Positions 22,478-29,718 of a stretch of 32,078 nucleotides of DNA are shown here, one piece after another; position 1 is the first letter of the stretch, and each line of letters opens with the position of its first letter. Below the pieces are notes generated by a model, which was not told where the DNA came from, did no database searches, and saw only the letters and a list, made by a program, of their open reading frames with translations. Where the stretch lies: NCBI GenBank assembly GCA_014647935.1, contig BMQD01000043.1, forward strand, positions 1 to 32,078. Direction: 5' to 3'. Origin of the DNA: Planomonospora parontospora (lineage in GTDB: Bacteria > Actinomycetota > Actinomycetes > Streptosporangiales > Streptosporangiaceae). The position numbers and the translations under genes are program-made.

Positions 22478-23415
22478 GGACGCTCCCGGCAGGAAGGAGC
22501 CGGCCCGCGGGAACGCGTCCGGCCGGAGGGAGGGCGGGCGGCGGGGCGCCCGCCGGGGTTCCCACCGGGGCGGCGCGGCGGAGGCGGGCGGTACGGCCCG
22601 GCAGGATCGCCCTCAACGCCTGCGCCGCGGCCGTGCTCGCCGTCATGGCCTTCCCGGTCTACTGGATGTTCGCCACCGCCTTCCGGCCGACGGCGGAGAT
22701 CCAGGCCGGGACGCCGGGTCTGTGGCCGGCGCACCCGACCCTGGAGCACTTCGCCGCCGCCGTGGCCGCCGACGGGTTCTGGACGTTCTGGCGCAACAGC
22801 CTGGCCGTCACCGCCGCCGCCGTGCTGCTGGCCCTGACGGTGGCCCTGCTCTCGGCCGTGGCCGTGGCCCGGATGCGCTGGCGCGGCAGAGGACCCTTCA
22901 TCGTCATGGTCTTCGCCGCGCAGATGGCGCCGTGGGAGGCGCTGCTCGTGCCGATGTTCGTCATCGCCCGGGACACCGGGCTGCTCGACTCCCTGGCGAT
23001 GCTCACCGGCGTCTACTTCATGATCACGCTGCCGTTCACGATCGTGACCCTGCGCGGATTCCTGGCCGCCGTCCCCGCAGAGCTGGAGGAGGCCGCGCTG
23101 GTCGACGGCTGCACCCGCCCGGCCGCCTTCCGCAGGGTGATCTTCCCGCTGCTCGCACCGGGGCTGATGGCCACCTCGCTGTTCGGGTTCGTCACGGCGT
23201 GGAACGAGTTCGCGTTCGTCAACGTGCTGATCATCAAGGACCGTGACAAGCGCACCCTCCCCGTCTGGCTCTCGTCCTTCCGCGACGTGTTCGGCACCGA
23301 CTGGGGCGCCACCATGGCCGCCGCCACCCTGTTCGCGCTGCCGGTCCTGGTGGTCTTCCTGTTCCTGCAGCGCCGGGTGGGCGCGGGCCTGACCGCCGGC
23401 GCGGTGAAGGGCTGA
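22474..23415 (+). CDS. Sugar ABC transporter permease 2
   Basis: The 313-residue MalG-type permease begins at GTG 22474 with a GTGA overlap with permease 1. It has an unusually long Arg/Gly/Pro-rich N-terminus (about 40 residues) before the first membrane segment (ALNACAAAVLAVMAFPVYWM). Further segments and the EAA loop ELEEAALVDGCTRPAAFRRV then IFPLLAPGL are typical. It completes the heterodimeric channel. The long N-terminal tail may mean that the real start is further in, though no better start codon with a ribosome binding site is seen before the first helix. A terminator hairpin follows 17 bp after the stop. Confidence 0.92.
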   Translation: MRTLPAGRSRPAGTRPAGGRAGGGAPAGVPTGAARRRRAVRPGRIALNACAAAVLAVMAFPVYWMFATAFRPTAEIQAGTPGLWPAHPTLEHFAAAVAADGFWTFWRNSLAVTAAAVLLALTVALLSAVAVARMRWRGRGPFIVMVFAAQMAPWEALLVPMFVIARDTGLLDSLAMLTGVYFMITLPFTIVTLRGFLAAVPAELEEAALVDGCTRPAAFRRVIFPLLAPGLMATSLFGFVTAWNEFAFVNVLIIKDRDKRTLPVWLSSFRDVFGTDWGATMAAATLFALPVLVVFLFLQRRVGAGLTAGAVKG

Positions 23416-23432
23416 TCCGTCTCCGTCACCCC

Positions 23433-23454
23433 GCCGCTCCCTGAGGGGAGCGGC
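23433..23454 (+). terminator. Terminator of the sugar ABC operon
   Basis: GCCGCTCCC-TGAG-GGGAGCGGC, 9-bp perfect stem with 4-nt loop, followed by TTCTC. Confidence 0.7.
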
Positions 23455-23620
23455 TTCTCAGCGATCCGCCCCCGCAACCTCATGAGCGTGCTGCGGGTTT
23501 CCGCTCACCCCGGGCCCGACCGGCGGGATCCGTCCGCGACGGCTCGCCAGCTTCGGGCACCGGAAACGGCCCCGCCGCCCGCAGGCGGGACCGGTTCGCA
23601 TCCGTGCTCGCGCCCGGGCG

Positions 23621-24361
23621 TCACCGGAGCCGCTTGGCCACCAGTTCGTACCGCACCGCGCAGACGTTGCGCCCGTCGTAGGAACCGAGGAGGGTGATCT
23701 CCCGGGGTCTCCCCGCCGTGTACCTGTCGACCTGTGCCTGGTCCCAGGTGGTGAAGTCCTCCACCTTGCACTCCCCGGTGCCCGTGTGCCTGCGCTCGTC
23801 GTCGTACCTGTCCGTCGTCTGGAGGTGGGCGGCGAACCTGATCCGCGCACCGAAGGCGCCGCGGACCGTCACCGTGTTGTTGTCCTTCAAGTAGTCCGTC
23901 AGGCAGCGCTTGTAGGTATCGGTCGTGCACAGCGGGCGCTGGGCCAGGTCGTAGTCGTTTCCGGTGCCCAGGAAGGCCGGGTGGTCGGGGAACTCGTCGC
24001 TGGACCAGCTCTCTTCCCGGTCCCAGGAGCGGGCCCGGCGGTCCCAGGTGCCGAGGTTGCGGACCCGGGGGGTGACCGGGGAGCCTCCCTCCACGCTCAT
24101 CGAGGCGTTGACCCGCTCCCAGCCGCCGCACTCGTAGCTGTAGCTCAGGCTGGGAGAGAACCTGCCGCCGCCGCGCTGCGGCGGTCCGGTCGGGTCGCAG
24201 CTCATGCGGTCGCTGAGAGAGAGCGTCTTCCAGGTCACCTGGAGCTCGAAGTCCGCGGCGGCGGCGTCAGCCGGGGCGGTCGGCGCGAGAACGGCCGCCG
24301 TCACCGCGGCGGCCGCCAGGGCCGCACGGAAGAAAGCCTTTCCACAAGAAGCCGAATCCAT
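23621..24361 (-). CDS. Secreted protein of unknown function
   Basis: The 246-residue precursor begins MDSASCGKAFFRAALAAAAV with a hydrophobic core and a cleavage site near APADAAA (about 32-38). The mature part has about six cysteines and is rich in Asp, Arg, Thr and aromatic residues (DFELQVTWKTLSLSDRMSC, SYSYECGGWERVNASM, LKDNNTVTVRGAFGARIRF), suggesting a disulfide-stabilised beta-sandwich. I do not recognise a family. The start at 24361 follows CGGAAGGAAAAAA, a good ribosome binding site; the in-frame extension to 24445 has no signal-peptide character. It is a single gene, convergent with the sugar ABC operon. The upstream DNA is AT-rich compared with the rest of the window. Confidence 0.8.
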   Translation of the reverse strand: MDSASCGKAFFRAALAAAAVTAAVLAPTAPADAAAADFELQVTWKTLSLSDRMSCDPTGPPQRGGGRFSPSLSYSYECGGWERVNASMSVEGGSPVTPRVRNLGTWDRRARSWDREESWSSDEFPDHPAFLGTGNDYDLAQRPLCTTDTYKRCLTDYLKDNNTVTVRGAFGARIRFAAHLQTTDRYDDERRHTGTGECKVEDFTTWDQAQVDRYTAGRPREITLLGSYDGRNVCAVRYELVAKRLR

Positions 24362-24840
24362 TTTTTTCCTTCCGATCGGTGTAATGAATTTCCGACGCAT
24401 CCGGGTGCGGAGAAGGCGCCAAGACGTCATCCGACAGCCGCTCAACCATCGGAAATGCTCTGCACCTGAAATATAAATAGCCCGGGAATAAATTCGTCAT
24501 GGGAGAGGAATGCATTCCGCATGGTTCTCGCATGGCCCGGCTCGGCGCAGCGGCACGACGTCGGCCGAACACAACGAAGACGAACCACCGTGACGATCGT
24601 CCTCAGCGGCACCGAGTTGCCGGGCATGTCGCGCAACGGGCGCAAGGGGGCACTACCGCATCCGCCTGCAGCCGGCCTGGTCGCCGCGGGAGAGGGCGAT
24701 CACGCCACCCGGCGGCCACCGATCATGGCGCGCCCCGGACCGGGCGACGAGGTCGTCGCCCACCGCAGACCGTGGAAGCGACGTCGACGGAGCCGGCGCG
24801 AAGGGCGTCGGGGTCGTCGTCCCGTACCGGACACGCTTTC
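24362..24840. other. Intergenic stretch, AT-rich near the secreted-protein gene
   Basis: The first ~130 bp (to about 24500) are the most AT-rich part of the window (ATATAAATAGC, AATAAATTCGTC) and probably hold the promoter of the minus-strand secreted-protein gene. The rest (about 24500-24840) has open frames in several registers but no recognisable protein, RNA or strong hairpin. Confidence 0.4.
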
Positions 24841-25156
24841 TCAGAACCGGGTCTCGGCCAGGTCCGCCCAGGCCGTGACCTCCTGCCCGTCGCGGGCGAG
24901 TTCGGCGCCCGCGGCGGCGAGCAGCCGCCGCATGGGCGTGTTGCCGGCGGATCACGTAGGTGGTCTCCACCGGCTCGCCCGACAGCGATCTCGCCCGGTG
25001 GAAGTCCAGGAACGCCTGCCGCCGCCCGGCCGTCCATCCGGCCGGCCCGTCGACCGGGGGCATCACCTCGAGCGGATCGGCATCCGCGACGGCGGCGTCG
25101 AGAAGCTCCCGCAGCGACGTCTCGTCGAGCGGCTGCAGCGTGACGTCCGATCGCAT
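24841..25156 (-). pseudogene. Decayed GNAT acetyltransferase with internal deletion
   Basis: From ATG 25156 the frame reads LQPLDETSLRELLDAAVADA then DPLEVMPPVDGPAGW and RRQAFLDFHRARSL ... VETTYVIR, like the N-terminal third of a GNAT acetyltransferase. Homology then breaks at about 24945. In another frame it continues as NTPMRRLLAAAGAELARDGQ then EVTAWADLAETRF and a stop at 24841, the usual GNAT C-terminus (N-x-x-M-x-x-L-L-x-x-x-G). The central acetyl-CoA-binding region (R-x-x-G-x-G/A) is missing. A deletion with frame change thus removed the catalytic core. A functional enzyme is not possible from this arrangement. Confidence 0.65.
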
Positions 25157-25243
25157 TCGCCCACTCCCGCTTCGCGTTCGGCCCATCGGGCGCGCGGCCC
25201 GGTACGGCCCGCCCGGTCGATGGCACAGATCGCCGGGAACGCG

Positions 25244-25663
25244 CTACCTCCCGCCGACCGGCGGGCGGACGCCTGGCACCGTTCCCCTGGCGATGTCGGC
25301 CAGGGTGATCTCGGTGAGCAGCCGCTCCTCATGGTCGCGCAGCACGCTCCACACGTCGGCCAGCGGCCCGGCGACCCCCGGATACCCGCCGTGGTCGCCG
25401 CCCTCCGGGACGCCCTCCACGATCGTGACGACGTCGGCCAGGGTGATCTCCTCGGCCGGCCGGGTCAGCCAGTAGCCGCCGTCGGAGCCGCGCCTGCTGT
25501 GCAGCAGCCCGCCCCTCCTGAGCTGGAGCAGGATGTTGTCCAGGAATCTGCGCGGGATGCTCTGGGCCTCGGCGATCCGCTCGGCGGGCACGGGGCCGGG
25601 CGGCGCGGCGGCCAGCTCGGCCACCGCGCGCAGGGCGTACCGGGTTCGGGCTGAGGTCCGCAT
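25244..25663 (-). CDS. Rrf2-family transcriptional regulator
   Basis: The 139-residue protein starts MRTSARTRYALRAVAELA, the typical Rrf2 opening, and continues with ERIAEAQSIPRRFLDNILLQ (recognition helix region) and LRRGGLLHSRRGSDGGYWLT (wing). The three cysteines that bind Fe-S clusters in IscR and NsrR are absent, so it is of the CymR-like sulfur-sensing type or otherwise ligand-regulated. It is the last gene of the SsuA-SsuB-SsuC-type operon, six bases after the permease. Rrf2/CymR regulators are known to control sulfur-source genes, which fits. The AT-rich element before the SBP gene (28540-28575) is the natural target. Confidence 0.88.
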   Translation of the reverse strand: MRTSARTRYALRAVAELAAAPPGPVPAERIAEAQSIPRRFLDNILLQLRRGGLLHSRRGSDGGYWLTRPAEEITLADVVTIVEGVPEGGDHGGYPGVAGPLADVWSVLRDHEERLLTEITLADIARGTVPGVRPPVGGR

Positions 25664-25669
25664 GACGGC

Positions 25670-26551
25670 TCAGTCGGCGGCCTGGTGCAGGCCCCACCGG
25701 CGGCGCAGGGCGTTGTCGGCGGCCCCGAACAGCAGGTCCACCACGATGCCGATCACCAGGATCACGATCATCGTCGCGAGCAGGCCCGGCGAGTCGGCCA
25801 GTTCCCGGGCGAAGTGCAGTTGCTCGCCGAGGGACGGCTGGTTGGCGATGATGACCAGCAGCTCGCCGGCCATCAGGGAGCGCCAGGCGAAGGCCCAGCC
25901 CTGCTTCAGCCCGGCCAGGAACGACGGCAGGGAGGCGGGCAGGATCACGTGCCGGTAGAGCCGGAGCCGCCGCAGGCCGAGCATGTGCCCGGCGCGCAGC
26001 AGGATCGGCGGGGTGTAGTCGACCCCGGCGATGAGCCCGTTGGCGATGGACGGCGCGGCGCCGAGCACGACGACGAACATGATGGCGCTCTCGGTCAGCC
26101 CGAACAGCAGGATCGCCAGCGGGAACCAGGCGATCGACGGCATGGTCTGCAGGCCGGTGATCAGCGAGCCCACGGCTCGGCGCAGCGGGCGGATGCGCGA
26201 GACGAGCGCACCGGCCACGAGGCCGACCGCGATCGCCAGCGCGAACCCGGCGACCGCGCGCCGCATGGTGACGGCCACGGCCGTGTAGAACTCCGCTTCG
26301 CCGAGGCGCTCGGCGAGCACGCCGAGGGTCGTGACGGGGCCGGCGAAGACGTACTCGGGCCACCAGCCGGCCAGCACGACCAGCTGCCAGGCCACCAGGA
26401 CGAGCGCGACGGCGGACGCGATGGGCCAGATCCCGGACCAGGTCCGGGAGGCGAGCCCCCTGCGCTGCCGGGTGGTCAGCTCCAGCGCGTCGAGACCGGC
26501 GAGCTGCCGGGCGTGGACGTCTCCGCTCCGGGTGCCGGCGTCAACGGACAT
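25670..26551 (-). CDS. ABC transporter permease, sulfonate/taurine/nitrate type (SsuC-like)
   Basis: This 293-residue permease has about six membrane segments (first at WPIASAVALVLVAWQLVVLA). The EAA-like loop reads ILLRAGHMLGLRRLRLYRHV and continues ILPASLPSFLAGLKQGWAFA, with WRSLMAGE after it, all characteristic of the SsuC/TauC/NrtB branch. It forms the channel for the binding protein at 28528-27455 and the ATPase at 27414-26623. The 71-bp gap before it carries a possible ribosome binding site but no hairpin, so the operon probably continues. The exact substrate (alkanesulfonate, taurine, nitrate or thiamine precursor) cannot be read from the permease. Confidence 0.92.
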   Translation of the reverse strand: MSVDAGTRSGDVHARQLAGLDALELTTRQRRGLASRTWSGIWPIASAVALVLVAWQLVVLAGWWPEYVFAGPVTTLGVLAERLGEAEFYTAVAVTMRRAVAGFALAIAVGLVAGALVSRIRPLRRAVGSLITGLQTMPSIAWFPLAILLFGLTESAIMFVVVLGAAPSIANGLIAGVDYTPPILLRAGHMLGLRRLRLYRHVILPASLPSFLAGLKQGWAFAWRSLMAGELLVIIANQPSLGEQLHFARELADSPGLLATMIVILVIGIVVDLLFGAADNALRRRWGLHQAAD

Positions 26552-26622
26552 CTCGGGCCACCTTCCAGGGTGCTCCGCCGACGGCGGGAGGGGTCGGGAC
26601 GGCGAGGGCCGCGAGGGCGGGG

Positions 26623-27414
26623 TCAGCGGCCATGGCGCATGACCTCCTCACGCAGCCGGTCGGTGATCCGGCCCGCCTGCTCGGCCACCTCGGCGGAGTC
26701 GGTGCGGCGGGGCCGCTCCAGCGTCACCGGGAAGTCCTCGACGACGCGGCCGGGGCGGCTGCTCAGCAGGACCACCCGGTCGCCGAGCCGTACGGCCTCG
26801 CGGACGTTGTGCGTGACGAACAGGACCGACAGGTTCCGCTCGCGCCAGATGCGCTCCAGCTCGTCGTGGAGCAGGTCGCGGGTCATCGCGTCCAGCGCGC
26901 CGAACGGCTCGTCCATCAGCAGCACGTCGGCGTCCTGGGCGAGCGCGCGGGCCAGCGCGACCCGCTGGCGCATGCCGCCGGAGAGCTCGTGCGGGCGCTT
27001 GGCGCCGAACCCGCCGAGGTGCACGGTCTCCAGGAACTCCGCGGCGCGCGCCCGGCGCTCCGCCCGGGTCACGCCCTTGGCCCGGAGCGCCATCTCGATG
27101 TTGGCCGAGACGGTCAGCCAGGGGAAGAGCGCCGGCTCCTGGAACATCATCGCCACCCGGCCCCCGTCGGCCTCGATCCGCCCGGCGGTGGGCCGGTCGA
27201 GCCCGGCGACGAGGGACAGCAGGGTGCTCTTGCCGCAGCCGGAGGCGCCGAGCAGGCAGACGAACTCCCCGGCACCGACGTCCAGGGAGACCTCGTCGAG
27301 GGCCAGCAGGCCGGTCCGGCCCTGGCCGTACATCTTGGAGACGGCCTCCAGCCGGACGGCGGGCCCGCGGCCCTCCGCCCGGCCGGCGGCCTGCTCCGTG
27401 AGCGGAGCGGTCAC
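26623..27414 (-). CDS. ABC transporter ATP-binding protein, sulfonate/nitrate type (SsuB-like)
   Basis: The 263-residue ATPase has Walker A GASGCGKST (about 58-66), Q-loop MMFQEPALFPWLTV, signature LSGGMRQRVALARAL and Walker B ADVLLMDEPFGALD, followed by the switch His in LFVTHNVREAV. The QEPALFPW pattern is typical of SsuB/TauB/NrtD ATPases. The start is GTG 27414 after GAGGAGGAACAC. It is 40 bp downstream of the binding-protein stop. It energises the SsuC-like permease. Confidence 0.94.
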   Translation of the reverse strand: MTAPLTEQAAGRAEGRGPAVRLEAVSKMYGQGRTGLLALDEVSLDVGAGEFVCLLGASGCGKSTLLSLVAGLDRPTAGRIEADGGRVAMMFQEPALFPWLTVSANIEMALRAKGVTRAERRARAAEFLETVHLGGFGAKRPHELSGGMRQRVALARALAQDADVLLMDEPFGALDAMTRDLLHDELERIWRERNLSVLFVTHNVREAVRLGDRVVLLSSRPGRVVEDFPVTLERPRRTDSAEVAEQAGRITDRLREEVMRHGR

Positions 27415-27454
27415 GTGTTCCTCCTCTTGCCTCGGCGGACCCCGCCGGGGAGCC

Positions 27455-28528
27455 TCACTTGTCGGAGATCTGCGGCCGGCCCCTGGCGGCGAGGACCTCG
27501 TTCAGGATCTTCAGGTCGTAAATGCCGGTGAGGTCCACCGGCTCGAGCAGCCCGACCTTGACGGCGTGGTCGGCGCTGCCCACCAGGGACGAGGCGATCG
27601 GGTCGTTGGTGAAGGTGATGTTCTTGAAGGCGCCGTCGAGCACCTCGGGCTTGAGCGGCTTGCCGGCCAGCTTCTCCAGCGCGGCGTTGGCCGTCTCGGC
27701 GGCCTCGGCCGGGTCGGAGGCGATGAGCTCGTTGGCCTCCACGTGGGCCTCGATGAGCTTCCGCACCGCCTCCGGGTGCTCCTTCGCGAACTCCTGGCGG
27801 ACGATCAGGTGGGTGATCACGAACTCCTTGCCCGGCCACAGGTCCCGCTCGTCGACCAGCACCTTGCCGCCGCTCTCGGTGATGAGGCGGCTGGCGAACG
27901 GCTCGGGCACCCAGGCGCCGTCGATGTCGCCGGTGGCGAAGGTCTGGATGGTCTGGGAGTTCTCCTGCGGCACGATCGAGACCTCGCCGCCGCCCTTGGT
28001 GTCGGTCTTGACGCCCTTGGAGTCGAGCCAGTGGCGCAGCGCCACATCCTGGGTGTTGCCGAGCTGCGGGGTGGCGATCTTCTTGCCCTTGAGGTCCTCG
28101 ACGCTCTCGATGCCCGGTTTGACGACGAGGAAGACACCGCCCGAGGCCGCCCCCGCGACGATCTTGATCGCCTGGCCCTTGGACTTGGCCCAGGCGTTGA
28201 TGGCCGGGTTGGGGCCGACGTAGGTGGCGTCGACCGCGCCGGAGAAGACCGCCTCGATCGCGGCGGGGCCGGCGTTGAAGGTGCTGGTCTTGAGCGCCGT
28301 GCCGGAGCCGAGGTGCTTGGCGTACAGGCCCTTCTCCACCCCGACCAGCGCGGTGGCGTGCGTGATGTTCGGGAAGTAGCCGAGCCTGACCTCGGCCGGT
28401 CCGCCTCCGCCGCCGGCGGCCGCGGCGGTCGTCCCGGCGGGCTCGGCGTTCCCGCAGGCCGCCGCCAAGGTGGTGAGCGCCAGTGCGGCCAGTGCGGCCA
28501 CCGCTCCGCGGGCCCTGCGAGCGTTCAT
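27455..28528 (-). CDS. ABC transporter substrate-binding lipoprotein, sulfonate type (SsuA-like)
   Basis: The 357-residue precursor begins MNARRARGAVAALAALALTT and has a lipobox (LAAACG) at about residue 25. The domain VRLGYFPNITHATALVGVEK then GLYAKHLG, and further AIEAVFSGAVDATYVGPNPA and LKGKKIATPQLGNTQDVALR, follow the NMT1/THI5-like SsuA fold that binds aliphatic sulfonates, taurine or nitrate. It leads the operon SBP-ATPase-permease-Rrf2. TAGGGAGAA before the ATG at 28528 is the ribosome binding site. The putative operator at 28540-28575 lies directly upstream. Given a CymR-like regulator in the operon, a sulfur source is the best guess. Confidence 0.93.
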   Translation of the reverse strand: MNARRARGAVAALAALALTTLAAACGNAEPAGTTAAAAGGGGGPAEVRLGYFPNITHATALVGVEKGLYAKHLGSGTALKTSTFNAGPAAIEAVFSGAVDATYVGPNPAINAWAKSKGQAIKIVAGAASGGVFLVVKPGIESVEDLKGKKIATPQLGNTQDVALRHWLDSKGVKTDTKGGGEVSIVPQENSQTIQTFATGDIDGAWVPEPFASRLITESGGKVLVDERDLWPGKEFVITHLIVRQEFAKEHPEAVRKLIEAHVEANELIASDPAEAAETANAALEKLAGKPLKPEVLDGAFKNITFTNDPIASSLVGSADHAVKVGLLEPVDLTGIYDLKILNEVLAARGRPQISDK

Positions 28529-28539
28529 GAGTTCTCCCT

Positions 28540-28575
28540 ATTTCCCACTTATTTAGTAGATTTAGTGTGTTTATA
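28540..28575 (-). promoter_or_regulatory. AT-rich promoter/operator before the sulfonate ABC operon
   Basis: The minus strand reads CTATAAACACACTAAATC then TACTAAATAAGTGG, with ACTAAAT occurring twice in tandem and outer CACT/AGTG ends. It is strongly AT-rich and sits right before the operon, suiting an Rrf2/CymR-type site. The binding protein is inferred only. Confidence 0.5.
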
Positions 28576-28626
28576 GAGCCCCGAGACCTCCGCGTCAAGC
28601 CGGATGCCGGATTCGTCCGCGAACGG

Positions 28627-28669
28627 CCGTGTCCCCGGGCCGCGCGGTCTGCGCGGCCCGGGGACACGG
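28627..28669. terminator. 19-bp perfect hairpin
   Basis: CCGTGTCCCCGGGCCGCGC (28627-28645) and GCGCGGCCCGGGGACACGG (28651-28669) pair perfectly around GGTCT. It lies between the sulfonate operon start and the minus-strand ABC ATPase remnant, which it probably once terminated. Confidence 0.7.
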
Positions 28670-28730
28670 GGTACGGGGGTATGGGTGCGGTCGCCGGTTC
28701 GCCGGGCGCGGCCCGGGAACCCGAACGGAT

Positions 28731-28826
28731 CTACGAGGTGAGACGGGCCGCCTCCGCGCCGGCGGCCCGCAGCCGCCGGGTGCAGGGGTGGCGGGGCAGA
28801 GAGAAGACGTCGTCCACGTCCCCCTC
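28731..28826 (-). pseudogene. C-terminal remnant of an oligopeptide-type ABC ATPase
   Basis: The frame ending at TAG 28731 reads DVDDVFSLPRHPCTRRLRAAG then AEAARLTS. This matches the usual C-terminal stretch of Opp/Dpp-type ATPases (E-V-F-x-x-P-x-H-P-Y-T-R-x-L-L-x-A). No other part of the gene is present; the upstream side fuses with the transposase remnant. The functional Tyr is changed to Cys. Only about 30 codons remain, so the assignment is moderate. Confidence 0.45.
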
Positions 28827-29100
28827 CACTGCCCGCCTTTGGCCATGGCTCCCGAGACTCCCGAGCTCATCGCCCGGTAGGGGGCCAGCGCCGGGCAATT
28901 GTAGATGCGGTAGTCGATCTGGATCCCGGCATCGGTGATCGCCCGCCATGTGGCCGACAGCAGTTCGATGTAGTCGCTGCCGGTCAACGCGAGAGGGACG
29001 TAGCCGGCCGCGGTGACCAGCGCAGCGTGGGCGTCGTTGGGCGAGGTGGCCCGATCGGGGGTGAACGGGTGGCGCAGCCCGTCATGGGGGCGGCTCTACC
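28827..29100 (-). pseudogene. tnsB: TnsB/Mu-type transposase C-terminal remnant
   Basis: SRPHDGLRHPFTPDRATSPN and DAHAALVTAAGYVPLALTG then SDYIELLSATWRAITDAG and IDYRIYNCPALAPYR follow the region after the DDE core in actinomycete TnsB-like (Mu C-terminal) transposases: P-H-x-G-L-R ... A-L-V-A-A-x-G-Y-V-P ... D-Y-R-x-Y-D-C. The catalytic DDE domain is absent. A TAG at 29096-29098 region separates it in frame from the TnsA remnant. Downstream it meets the ABC ATPase tail. It is a non-functional fossil of a Tn7-like element. Confidence 0.7.
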
Positions 29101-29596
29101 AGCCGGCGACCACCCACTCGTCGGAGAGCTCCTGCAGGTCCGGTAGCGACCAGGTGGCCCGCTCGGCCGCATCGGTGCCGCGCCGGGTGGTGTCGCGGCC
29201 GGTCAGGTGGGCCAGGAAGTCCGGGGCGTGCTTGCGGGTGCGGCCCGCCTCCGGCCACAGCAGCCAGAACGGCTACGACACGATGGCGGTGACCGCGGGG
29301 TCGAAGTCCAGCGCGATCAGATGGTCGCGCTCCACCCACGACTCGAACCCGATCCGGCGCCCTTGCGTCGCCGACCAGTACCAGCCCGAGTAGTTGCGCT
29401 GGCCCTTGTAGGAGGGGAACGCGCGCACCGGATCATGCAGCTCGCCGGCCACCTGCGGCAGCCATGCCCACGGCATGCGCCGCTCAGTGCCGTCGCGGGC
29501 CACGTACACCGCTTCCAGCCCGTCACCCGATTCCGGCGCCACCTGTGTGTCGATCACCCTCCGATGATCTCCGCTGGCAGGGGTCGCGATCAGCAC
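29101..29596 (-). pseudogene. tnsA: TnsA-like transposase endonuclease remnant
   Basis: From ATG 29596 the frame reads VRAFPSYKGQRNYSGWYWSA and FESWVERDHLIALDFDPAV, then after a TAG at 29273-29275 continues in the same frame as PFWLLWPEAGRTRKHAPDFLA. This is the TnsA-type catalytic region with E (FESWVERD) and later H-A-P-D-F. The TAG replaces what is normally a Gln codon (VS-Q-PFW), i.e. a single C-to-T nonsense mutation. The C-terminal half is lost where the frame runs directly into TnsB-like sequence. TnsA nicks the 5' ends of Tn7-like elements; this copy is dead. No TnsC, target-selection gene or element ends were found. Confidence 0.72.
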
Positions 29597-29673
29597 CGAA
29601 TCTGCCCGGAACGTGGTTCACGCGCCTGCGCCGATGCCGCGTCAGGGCACCGGTAATCCCTGCGGGCGGGACC

Positions 29674-29710
29674 GGGACGGAAGTCCCACCGGCCGCAGGA
29701 CCTTGGAGAC
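29674..29710 (+). promoter_or_regulatory. Tandem DosR/DevR-like boxes (copy 2)
   Basis: GGGACGGAAGTCCC (29674-29687) has perfect 5-bp arms and the 14-bp spacing of the DosR consensus. AGGACCTTGGAGAC (29697-29710) is a half-conserved second box, centre-to-centre 23 bp. Nine bases then lead to the AGCCGTACGGCT palindrome. The arrangement mirrors that at 150-185. The rest of 29597-29804 holds the leader block and no gene. Confidence 0.6.
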
Positions 29711-29718
29711 GTGGACAC

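Noticed and set aside
24499-25654. Plus-strand open frames of 214 and 377 codons
   Set aside because: Proteins are Arg/Pro/Ser-rich with no motif, overlap the GNAT remnant and Rrf2 gene in antisense, and lack ribosome binding sites.
25685-28576. 963-codon plus-strand open frame antisense to the sulfonate operon
   Set aside because: All three opposing genes have clear motifs and ribosome binding sites; the antisense protein has none and only reflects codon bias.
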